Shown in pieces: positions 1 through 12,000 of a DNA stretch of 64,000 bases; position 1 is the first letter of the stretch; each line of letters opens with the position of its first letter. A program made the position numbers and the translations under genes. This DNA comes from Stomorhina lunata (Eukaryota > Arthropoda > Insecta > Diptera > Rhiniidae): the NCBI GenBank assembly GCA_933228675.1, contig OW121741.1, positions 16,815,571 through 16,879,570 of the forward strand, given 5' to 3'. The notes beneath the pieces were generated by a model. The model was given only the letters and a program-made list of their open reading frames with translations. It was not told the origin of the DNA and ran no database searches.

Positions 1-724
1 TTTTCAGGAATGACAGTTTTTCCTATTAACTTGTGCAGAGTTGTATTTTCTGATCATTGGCTGTGTTTATTAACATAACTCAGGGTTGTGTTTTAAACGG
101 CAGTACAGCAAACAACACCATTTTTTAACATAGTTTATAAGGTGAGATGGTGAGATGAAAAAAGAAATAAAATAAAAACATTATATTTAAAATGCGAGAA
201 AATGAGTTTATTTTTTAGATTCTAAGCGCAATTTTTATTAGCATTTAATAAATATCAATAGCTACAATTTCTTAAAAAATATTATAAAATGCACGGCTCA
301 AATTATCTTCAGTTTTATGACAATTTTTGTGAATTTTTAAAAAATAATGTGGGATCTAAGGTTAAAAATGAATCAATGAAATTTAGTTGCGCTATTTCTG
401 ATTTGCTTATATTATTTTTATAACATTCCGAAAGCCAGTTCTATGAAAGGTATCAAACTATTTTTAAGTAAGAGGTATTTAAATTAATAAATAATACCAA
501 ATTTTATCAAAATATGTTCAAAATTGCGACCTGTGCCTTGGTATAATCAGAGGTCGGTACAAAGAGACATACATACATAATTTCCACGACATTCCAATTG
601 CAACAAGAAGTGCTTATTTTTGCATCCGATTCTATTTGTAAATTTATTGAAAATGACCTATGTTTTAACTCCGGCTTCATTGTGAGTTATGAGGCCCAGT
701 TGTGAGTTATGAGGTAAACAGGGT

Positions 725-805
725 CTGGCTGGGGATCAAGTAGGACCTCTGGTATGCTAGGCGGATGACTAACCTGCTATACCACGGCGGTTCAAACAAA
801 GAGAA
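725..805 (-). mobile_element. tRNA-derived SINE-like fragment
   Basis: On the minus strand this stretch contains a TGGTATAGCAGGTTAG block that resembles a Pol III A box. About 40 bases later comes a GGTCCTACTTGATCCCC block that resembles a B box. That spacing and order are typical of tRNA-derived SINE heads in flies. No clear tail or target-site duplication was recognised, and it is not a functional tRNA because no cloverleaf could be drawn. Confidence 0.35.
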
Positions 806-889
806 CAGAACAAAAAAAATCATCGACAGAGATGCTGTTTTTTTTATAATTTTAACTAAAATAGGTAGTTTTAAAAAGAAAAAGTTTTC

Positions 890-1345
890 TACTCCATTTT
901 ATTTAATATTTTTATCAAAAATTTTCTATAGAAAATTTTTTTATCCAAAATTTTTCTATAGAAAATTATTTTATCAAATTTTTCTATCAAATTTTTATAG
1001 GCAATTTTTTTTATCAAAAATTTTTCATAAAAAATTTTTCTATATAAACTTTTTTTGTCAAAATTTTTTTACAGAAATTTTTTTTATTAAAAATTCTTTT
1101 ATAGAAAATTTTTCTATCAACATTTTTTTTTTATCAAAAATTTTTCTATCAAAAATTTTTCTATAAAAATTTTTTTCATCCAAAATTTTTCTTTAGAAAA
1201 TTTTTTTATTCAAAATTTTTATATGGAAAGTACAGAACATTTTTTTATCAAAAATTTTTTTATAGAACATTTTTTTATCAAAAATTTTTTAGAAATTTTT
1301 TTTACAAAAAATATTTCTGTCGAAAATTTTTCTATAAAAAAATAT
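890..1345. repeat. Degenerate T/A-rich tandem repeat with CTATAGAAA cores
   Basis: Roughly 30-bp degenerate units alternate runs of T with TTTTCTATAGAAAA and TTATCAAAAA segments. The TTCTATAGAA core is the same short palindrome found in every unit of the 31-bp satellite at 7835, 10119 and 50502, so a distant relationship is possible. The long open frames read through here come from low-complexity sequence and are not genes. Confidence 0.6.
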
Positions 1346-3021
1346 TTTTATCGAATATATCTCTTTAAAAAAAATTGTATAAATTTTTTTTTTAATATTA
1401 AAATTTATTTTTTGAGAACATGTTTTGATAGAAAAAAAATATATATTTTTTTTAATATTATTATTATATTAAAATTTATTTTTCGAGAAAATTTTTCGAT
1501 ATTCTTTTTTTAAATTTTCAAGAAATTTTTAACGAAAAATTTTCCAAAGAAAAATAATTTTATCAAAATTTTTCAATAAAAAAATGTTTGTATCCTAAAT
1601 ATAAAAAAATCTTTTTTAACCTAAAAAATATAAAAATCTAAAATTGTTTAATATTAGAATTTATTTATGCTTCGAAAAATATTCCCAATTCGGTAAAAAA
1701 CTATTATTTTTATTTTTTTCGTTTTCGAAATAACTTTTTTTTTGAAAACCATATTAAAAAATTTCATACAAAGTAACCCTTACTCTTTAAAAACATTTTT
1801 TAAATTAAAGAATTTGTAAACAATACTTTTTAGAAAAACTAAAACTTATAACAAACTTTTATAACAAAAACTTTTAGATTTAAGAAATTTGATAACAAAA
1901 AATTGTGTATTAAAAAGCCTTTATAACAAAAAACAAAAATAATATCTATGAAATTTCATTACGAAAAATTTCTATGAAAATTTTTCTAAAGAATTTTAAA
2001 GAAAAAAATGTTTTTCTTTAGAAAAATTCTATGAATATTTTTGAAATTTTTGACATTTACTATTTTTAATCAGTCATTTAAGGTGATTGAATTTATTATA
2101 TAGTTTTATACTCACCAGTTTTTATTCTGCTGTATCAACCATGTCACAGAACTCAATTTCTTTCGGAAGTGGAATGAATTAGGAATTTTGCTTCTGTAGA
2201 AAAATTTAAACGTAAAGTTTTTTTTCGGAATGAATCCACTTTCTAACTGAGTGATATTTGTTGAAACAAAGATAGAGTTACTGATTTAAATTAAAAAAAT
2301 CGTGTTTCGTAATGTTTTAGAATATTTAAAAATTTTGGGAATCAATTTATCCAATTCCAAAAGAATTTGTGATATGCCTGATATTATTTGTTTAACAACA
2401 CTGTTTGTTAAAGATACTTTTTCGCTATACCCAACACTTCTACTCAGTTACAAATCAACACTGACATTTATTCAAATCCACACACATGCACACACACTTC
2501 TCTTGTAAAAAATATAAACAAAAACAGAAAAATTCAAGAAAATACGCAATAGAAAACAAATGAATGAATAAACGAAAATGGGGAGAAAACAAAAACAAAA
2601 AAAAAAAAATACTAGAGCTAGAGCACAACAAGAAAGAAGATAAAATACAAATGGTTGTGTTTTAATTTAGTAACAAAAGTGCAGCAGAAAAGTGAAGTTA
2701 ATTAATAAAATATAGCGAAATAAACTTAGAAGTGAAATTGAAAAATAAACGAGAACTAGCAAAAAATATAAAATCAAAGTAACAAAGACAAGCAATTGAT
2801 AAAAATAAAATCGATTTTTTGCAATCTTCTAAAAGTGTTTTAAGAGATATTTATAGAAAAAATCGAAGATTTTGTGAAATACATACTGAGAAAAAAAAAA
2901 GAAGAAAAACGAAAGTTAATAAAATTAAGAGAAATCATTAAAGTTACATTTTGGATAGATACCTACAGTGAAAATTTTAAATTTTAAAAGAAATTTATTT
3001 TCAATTCCTGAAAAAGCTAAA

Positions 3022-6000
3022 ATGTCATCCATTATGCCTGAAGGATATATCATGAATTTTAATCAGGATTTTACGTAAGTTTAAAATTATTAAAAAAAAT
3101 ATAAGTACCTATATTATTGTTTGTAGCTTAATTTCTATAAAACAAATTCGTATAGGTACGTAAGACCTTGAAAATAACTTGAAAAACAATCTAAAATGTT
3201 AAAAATTAAGGTCATTATATTAAGCAAAATTTGTTTTTACAAATAAAGATAATTTTGGATGGAATATAGGTACCAACTTTACTGGGTTAAAATTGTGGGA
3301 GCTGACAAGGGAAGTTTTGGTTACCTTTTCATCCCTTCAAAACAGGTTCGGCAAAGGGTAGGTCGTCTGTTTTTAGGAAATAAAAACTATTTAATTGAGC
3401 TAGGTAAGGAAATAAATTTCTTATAAAAGCCAGAAGGTATTAAAACTTATAAATGATGGAAAACTCATAGTTACTAACATTCATGTTTGTTCAAGGACAC
3501 CAAAGTTCAAAGAATCAAACAAGTTCTTATTGAGCTCTATTATATAGATACCTACATATGTACACATATACCTATATATGTATACCTACATAACTTTATT
3601 AAAAGGTTTTATAATTTTATCTATTTCAATAAATATTGAAATAATTTTATTATTTACTTACTTTGTTCACTGCACTTACAAAACTCCCACCCTCTTTCCA
3701 ATTATCATTTTAATTATGCAATTCCCTTTAGAACTCTCCCTTCTCTTTTACCCTTAACTCCCCCTCTCATTGTTTAGAAAAAAACAGGAAAATTAAAACA
3801 ACAACTTTAACAGCTGTTTTTCCATTTACATCACTTTGCGAATATAAACAATGAATAAGAATCTTAAGTCGAATAAAAATCTTGACGGCGGTAACTTGTA
3901 TTTTTATAAACTTTTTTATATAAAGAAATTAAATACAAAACGTGAAATGTGTCTAAAAATAAGGAGTGTTTCCAATAAAATAGGCATTTATTATTTTAGG
4001 CAAAACTTGCCAATAGTACAAGACAGTTTCGAATGTAAAACATTTTAATTTAAAAAATTCATGAAATTCATGACTCAACCTTCGGTGACACATGTGCGAC
4101 ATATTAAGCGCCTCACTATGGTATATAAAAAAATCGGTTGAAGTCAGCTGAATATTGTAAAACAAAAATTTAAGGTAAAATTATTGAAATTTAAAGACTA
4201 TGTATCAAAGATATTTTAAATGGCAAAATGTAGGTATCAAAGTCTGAGATCTTGTTTTTGTTTAAAAGAAAAAAAGTTTATTGCATACGTAGTTTGGGAG
4301 ATATAAGCGCATCAAAATTGTCCTATTAAATTCAACATTGGCTGTTTTCATGGGAGAAAAAGTCACTTAGCTCGGTTTACCTCCGTGCTCTTAACATAAT
4401 GAAATGAAAGGCAAAAGGTTTTTCTTTCGAATTAGCTTAAAAAAAATCACCAACTTTTGTCAATCTTTTGAAAAAATTAAAATTTAGTAAAAAAGTAAAG
4501 AATATTGCTTATAATAAAAAATCATTGCATAGCTTCAGCTTAATTTCTTAATCAAATTGCAGTTATTAATGCTAACATTAGTTCAAATTACATTATCTTC
4601 AGATTTACAAAGTACCTCTAGGAGTCTACAGATTAAATAAAAATTAGTAGAGTTCTTTCTTGGATCGACTAATAGGCATGTCAGGAATAAAAATACATGA
4701 AAAAATGGGGGTCCAAGGCAGGTATCCCAAGAAGTCGGCGGATTTCAACCAAATCACCAAATTAGTAGAGCTCTTTTTTTGGGTCGAATTATAGCGGTGT
4801 GCCGATTTTCATGAAATTCTGGTTAAAATTGAGAAGAAAAATAAGTGGAAAAATGGGGGTCCAAGGGAGGTACCCAAAGGAGTAGACGGATTTCAAAGTT
4901 TTTTTAAGTATGTCAAATTTCATCGTTGTAGGATCACTCCTTCTATTTTTTGCAGTTAGATGTATGAAGAAATATCACTGTTCGCCTATTAGACGATTAT
5001 ACTTTGTGAAAATTTAATGATTGTCTGTTTGGCATGAAGAAAATCAAAAATTTTTGATTTTGCCATGATGCTCATGTAATAGCTTGTTTGTCATACATAG
5101 TATAAATTTTTATTTTGTTATACCTACCATCAAAAAGATTGTCATTCCGTTTTTAACTTTCTTATTACTAGCCCAAAAACCAAATTTATGTATATTCTAA
5201 ATCCTTATGAAATTCTAAGACGATTTAGCGATGTAAGTTCGTCTGTCTGTTAAAGGCACTGTCTAAACATACGGTGCTAGGTCACTGAAACTTGACAAAA
5301 AGAGTATTTATTTCTAGAAAAATTGGGCGAAAATCGGTTTTAATTTAACCATAGCTCCCATATAACCTAGCTTATGCTAATTGTTTATTTGGTAATAAAT
5401 GCCAAATTATAATAGCTATGATGATAAAATTTGGTATATGAATATCGATAGCGCCTTAACTGAAAGAGCTCGAGAGACAAAATTTTACAAAAGCATTTTC
5501 GATATGTTGACAAAGTAGTGTATTAAAAATGGGCGAAATCGGTTCACATTTGGTTAGAGTTTCCATATAACCCCGCCCTTGGAATCACATTAATGCTTAT
5601 AAATTAAATCCAATAGTAATAGATATGACAACTTAATTTCGAACAGAGAAGTTTTATGTAATTATTGGCCAGTATATCAAATTTATTAGAAATCGGTCCA
5701 TGTTTGATTATAGCTTTTGTATAAAAACCACTCCCGGAAATCAATACAATTCCACAAAGGGCAGTTAAAAGCTATTAAATTACAAATTATGACAGCTATG
5801 GCCACTACATTTTGCACAAATGAGCTTTACATAAATACTAGCCAGTGTATACAATGTTGTCACAATCGGTCACCATTTAACTATATTTTAGTTTTGGTGA
5901 TGTAATGTTACTGATTACTACTATGTTTACCCTCTTAATTGAGAAAATAACCAAATACTTGTTATATATTTGATTCATATTATTCGATTTCTCTATTAAT

Positions 6001-9000
6001 TTAGTTTTTAGCTTTATTGGTTTTTTATCACAACCTTTACCTTTTAATGTTTGATTTGTAATGATGACATACTAGGCATGACCTTTTAATTATTACGGAC
6101 TCAAAGTGTGAAAGGGGCGCACTATACAAATTCTTCTGTCTTTGTCCCAAATTTATATTTTCGTTAAATCTAAAGATAAAAGATAATAAAAATTGACTTG
6201 ATTCGTTACAGAGAACAAAAGTTATTACTTTTTTTGGTTGCTATGGTGCACCATAGAATCCAACGCGGTTCTATTGCGGTATAAATTTTGCTTCTATGAT
6301 CGTTTGTTCAAAAAGTGCTAAACAATTTTTTTTCGTAGCCGTTTCTAACGTTATTTAATAATTTTTCAAATTCGGATTTATAGCTTAAGTATAAACAATT
6401 TATAGAATTTTTTTTAATTTTCACCCTTTATTACACCATAAGTCGGAAAAGTACCGATTAGGTAAAAATTTTGTTTCTATGTTCATTAGCTCAAAATATA
6501 TAAAGTACCAACCATTATTTTTACTCTTTTTCAACAACTATTAGAACCATTCTTGGAATAGTACTTATTTCGTTTTCTTTTATTTTTGCAGTTGATGCAA
6601 ACCGAATTTAAATTTTGTTTATATTGCTTTTTTTATCAACCAGAAGGTCGAATATCCAAAAATCCCTTTTTGATGTATCTTTACTTTGAAAAAAGTACCA
6701 ATTATATTGTATTAATTTTTTTAATTGTGATCCTAAATTAGCGTATTAACAAGCCGGCGTCAAAATATTAACGCCGGCAACTTTGAGTCAATCGACTTGT
6801 ATCTCAGTTAACAGAGGGTTTGTCTTTGTTTACGTTTTTTTTCTATCTATGAATAATTCTTGTTGTTGTTCTATTTAGTTTCGTTATTGCATTATTGTAT
6901 TTTTTCTTATTTGCTGTTATTTAAAAGTTTGTTATTATTTTTTAACTATTTCTAAGTATTTATTTCTTTTAATTAACAAATGGTATTGTATTTCTTTGTT
7001 CTATTAAATGCTTAGACTTATTGAAATGTATTTTTTTTGTAAAAAAAACATGATATTTTGCTGTTTTTTTATAAACTTATGTCTGACGTCATTTTATTTG
7101 CCAAAAATTTTGGTTTTTAATTACACAACGTAATAAATGGCAAATTTTGTGAAATTGTATTGAACGTAATTTCACTGGAATTTCAAGATCTTAATTTTAA
7201 AGGATGCCTATATTTCGGAGTTTGTATTAAAATTTTATATCATCTGAATGAATTATATATATTGATAAGATCCTTTTATGGTTCTTTAACTCATACATAC
7301 CTCTCGAAAATATCAAAACAGTCTCAGGGCGTTAAAGTTATATAGGTATGGAAAATGGTGACGGACCAACATGTGGAAGAACTTTGCGCCAAAATTAATA
7401 GGCTTTCAGTAAATTCCAAAATATTTCACTAAACGTAACCTGAAAATAAATCCTCAGTGACCATATTTACCGCTGGATCAAAAAAGTAAAACATTAGCTT
7501 TTCGTCTAGGTCAATGGTGTAACAATTTCGACCCTTAAAAATTTAAGAGTCGAACTCGACAGTCTCTTTACTTAATCATAAAAACGCATAAGTATAAACA
7601 AGGCCCCTTAGCCGGCAGTACCTCACCACATCATCTTTATGAGGAAACAAAGTTCCTTCCAGCAATCATGGTAGAGATCATACGGACTTGAACAGCACAC
7701 TGTAGGCAACCTTACAGCGGCATTTGCTTGATTCTTTAAATCAAGCCTTGTATCTGGCAGCAACATTCATAGGGACGCCACCAACTCCACGGTTATCAAA
7801 TGAATATTGTATTAGGATGAGCCGTGAAAAAAAAGAAATGCCTTCCTATCGTCCTATTTCTATAGAAATGTCTTCCAATCGTCAAGTTTTCTATAGAAAT
7901 GTCTTCCTATCGTCAAGTTTTCTATAGAAATGTCTTCCTATCGTCAACTTTTCTATAGAAATGTCTTCCTATCGTCAACTTTTCTATAGAAATGTCATCC
8001 TATCGTCAACTTTTCTATAGAAATGTCTTCCTATCGTCAACTTTTCTATAGAAATGTCTTCCTATCGTCAACTTTTCTATAGAAATGTCTTCCTATCGTC
8101 AACTTTTCTATAGAAATGTCCTCCTATCGTCAACTTTTCTATAGAAATGTCTTCCTATCGTCAACTTTTCTATAGAAATGTCTTCCTATCGTCAACTTTT
8201 CTATAGAAATGTCTTCCTATCGTCAACTTTTCTATAGAAATGTCTTCCTATCGTCAACTTTTCTATAGAAATGTCTTCCTATCGTCAACTTTTCTATAGA
8301 AATGTCTTCCTATCGTCAACTTTTCTATAGAAATGTCTTCCTATCGTCAACTTTTCTATAGAAATGTCTTCCTATCGTCAACTTTTCTATAGAAATGTCT
8401 TCCTATCGTCAACTTTTCTATAGAAATGTCTTCATATCGTCAACTTTTCTATAGAAATGTCTTCCTATCGTCAACTTTTCTATAGAAATGTCTTCCTATC
8501 GTCAACTTTTCTATAGAAATGTCTTCCTATCGTCATCATTTCTATAGAAATGTCTTCCTATCGTCAACTTTTCTATAGAAATGTCTTCCTATCGTCAACT
8601 TTTCTATAGAAATGTCTTCCTATCGTCAACTTTTCTATAGAAATGTCTTCCTATCGTCAACTTTTCTATAGAAATGTATTTCTATCGTCAATTTTTCTAT
8701 AGAAATGTCTTCGTATCGTCCACTTTTCTATAGAAATGTCTTCATATCGTCATCAGATTTAAAAAAAATGTTTGTAATGACGTCAATGCGCTTCGAAATT
8801 TGATAACGATTTTAGTAGGTCCATACAAGGTTAAAGTCTAGGTTAGATTTTAATGATAGCTTTTCAAAACATAAGCTTAAAAATCATTTTATTACATCAA
8901 AGAAAATGTTGCTATTGCCAAGCAAAATTGAACAAAAGAGCCTCCTAATATTTTCCATAACAAACACTCTTTGTTTAAAATCTTGACATTACAGGTTATC

Positions 9001-12000
9001 ATTATCCGGAACCTGCCGACTCCACCCCAACAACCAACTGCAATTTAAATATGATTCAATCATAAAATACTTTGTAGGCATTCAAAAACGAAATGATTTT
9101 GATAAAAAGTTTATTCAACTTTTCAAAATTGTTTGGTCATAATAAGATTATATTTTTCTTTATTTGTTTAAAGGGCCCGGTGCAACGGATCCGGCGATTA
9201 TTTAAAGAATTTTTTTAAATAAAACTAAACAAAGAATATCTTGTATATTTGTTGCTATTATTTTAATAGTTTAAAAGTTCACTGAACTGAATAAATAGAG
9301 AAAATTTTCTATTTAAAGGGTATTTTCTAAAAGTGGTGGAAATATCATATCGATATCAGGTCATTTTGAACTTATTTTCGAGTAATTTCAAAATAACACA
9401 TTCCTTTTCAAACCTCTTTTAAAAACCCCTTTGTTTGTTAATACAAAGTTGTATTAGAAATTGTAAAATAACGTAAATATTTACTATGAAATGTTTATGC
9501 AAACCTAAGGAAAATATTATCAATTATACAAAATATTGAAAATATTTTAAATAAATATTGAAATGACAACAAATCACGTCAATTGCATGCACTAACAATT
9601 TTTAAATTCTACCATAAATCTCGTGATATTAAATATTTTGTATTGACTCATCTAGAATATCAAGTTTTTTTTAGAATAAAATTTAATAGCTTCAAACAAA
9701 ATTTGATTGCATATAATATTTTCTAGACATTCATTAAACAACCTTGAATTTCAAACAGATAAACCCAATTTATTTACCCGTTTCTTAAACTTTGCTATTG
9801 TTTAAAATCGGTGGTCTGAGAATTTGTTTTAGTATTTCTAGCTATTTATAGTTAATGAGCTGATTAGAATTATTCTTTAGGTATGATTTCGAATCTTAAG
9901 TTATTGTTAAAAAGAACTTCTTTGTCTGAGTCAAAAGGAAACGTTTAAAGAATAAATGAGATAATCTTTATTAACTTACTATAAAAAGCTTATTATCTCC
10001 TTTTTTGCCACTACTGGCATTCAAAATTGAATTTCAAAGTCCATGGAATATGATTTAGAACCTCAATGTACTTAGAAGTTTAATTTAAATCTTCGTAAAA
10101 CGTAGCCTAGGGGAGTTGTAGATAGGAAGAAGAAAAGTTAAAGATAGGATGATATTTCTACAGAAAAGTTGACGATAGGAAGACATTTTATAGAAAAGTT
10201 TATGATAGGAAAACATTTCTACAGAAAAGTTGACGATAGGAAGACATTTCTACGGAAAAGTTGACGATAGGAAGACATTTCTACGGAAAAGTTGACGATA
10301 GGAAGATATTTCTATAGAAAAGTTGATGATAGGAAGACATTTCTATAGAAAAATTGACGATAGGAAGACATTTCTATAGAAAAGTTGACGATATGAATAC
10401 ATTTCTATAGAAAAGTTGATGATAGGAAGACATTTCTATAGAAAAGTTGACGATAGTAAGACATTTCTATAGAAAAGTTGACGATAGGAAGTCATTTCCA
10501 TAGAAAAGTTGACGATAGGAAGACATTTCTATAGAAAAGTTGACGATAGGAAGACATTTCTATAGAAAAATTGACGATAGGAAGACATTTCTATAGAAAA
10601 GTTGACGTTAGGAATACATTTCTATAGAAAAGTTGACAATAGGATGACATTTCTATAGAAAAGTTGATGATAGGAAGACGTTTCTATAGAAAAGTTGACG
10701 ATAGGAAGACATTTCAATAGAAAAGTTGACGATAGGAAGACATTTCTATAGAAAAGTTGACGATAGAAAGACATTTCTATAGAGAAGTTGACGATATGAA
10801 TACATTTCTATAGAAAAGTTGATGATAGGAAGACATTTCTATAGAAAAGTTGACGATAGTAAGACATTTCTATAGAAAAGTTGACGATAGGAAGTCATTT
10901 CCATAGAAAAGTTGACGATAGGAAGACATTTCTATATAAAAGTTGACGATAGGAATACATTTCTATAGAAAAGTAGACGATAGGAAGACATTTCTATAGA
11001 AAAGTTGACGATAGGAAGACATTTCTATAGAAAAGTTGACGATAGGAAGACATTTCTATAGAAAAATTGACGATAGGAAGACATTTCTATAGAAAAGTTG
11101 ACGATAGGAATACATTTCTATAGAAAAGTTGACGATAGGATGACATTTCTATAGAAAAGTTGACGATAGGAAGACGTTTCTATAGAAAAGTTGACGATAG
11201 GAAGACATTTCAATAGAAAAGTTGACGATAGGAAGACATTTCTATAGAAAAGTTGACGATAGAAAGACATTTCTATAGAAAAGTTGATGATAGGAAGACA
11301 TTTCTATAGAAAAGTTGACGATAGGAAGACATTTCTATAGAAAAGTTGACGATAGGAAGACATTTCTATAGAAAAATTGACGATAGGAATACATTTCTAT
11401 AGAAAAGTAGACGATAGGAAGACATTTCTATAGAAAAGTTGACGATAGGAAGACATTTCTATAGAAAAGTTGACGATAGGAAGACATTTCTATAGAAAAA
11501 TTGACGATAGGAAGACATTTCTATAGAAAAGTTGACGATAGGAATACATTTCTATAGAAAAGTTGACGATAGGATGACATTTCTATAGAAAAGTTGACGA
11601 TAGGAAGACGTTTCTATAGAAAAGTTGACGATAGGAAGACGTTTCTATAGAAAAGTTGACGATAGGAAGACATTTCAACAGAAAAGTTGACGATAGGAAG
11701 ACATTTCTATAGAAAAGTTGACGATAGAAAGACATTTCTATAGAAAAGTTGACGATATGAATACATTTCTATAGAAAAGTTGATGATAGGAAGACATTTC
11801 TATAGAAAAGTTGACGATAGTAAGACATTTCTATAGAAAAGTTGACGATAGGAAGTCATTTCCATAGAAAAGTTGACGATAGGAAGACATTTCTATATAA
11901 AAGTTGACGATAGGAATACATTTCTATAGAAAAGTAGACGATAGGAAGACATTTCTATAGAAAAGTTGACGATAGGAAGATATTCCTATAGAAAAGTTTA

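Larger units (their letters stand above)
1..3021. other. Upstream region and likely 5' UTR of Atg18a
   Basis: No protein-coding gene is supported here. The left part is AT-rich. Positions about 481-560 resemble part of the mobile element at 13430-14162, sharing a 'ttgcgacctgt' block. Positions about 890-1600 are poly-T/A low-complexity sequence with degenerate repeats. From about 2570 to 3021 the sequence becomes purine-rich and A-rich without clear repeats, as expected of a fly 5' UTR leading into the ATG at 3022. I could not place a promoter or transcription start with confidence. Confidence 0.5.

Noticed and set aside
725..805. Functional tRNA gene on the minus strand
   Set aside because: Box-like motifs are present but no cloverleaf or anticodon arm could be folded; more likely SINE-derived.
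765..1513. Open frames rich in Phe/Lys/Ile
   Set aside because: Read through T/A-rich low-complexity repeats; no protein-like composition.
7835..8755. CRISPR-like array
   Set aside because: The repeats are contiguous 31-bp units with no variable spacers, in a eukaryotic intron; it is a satellite.
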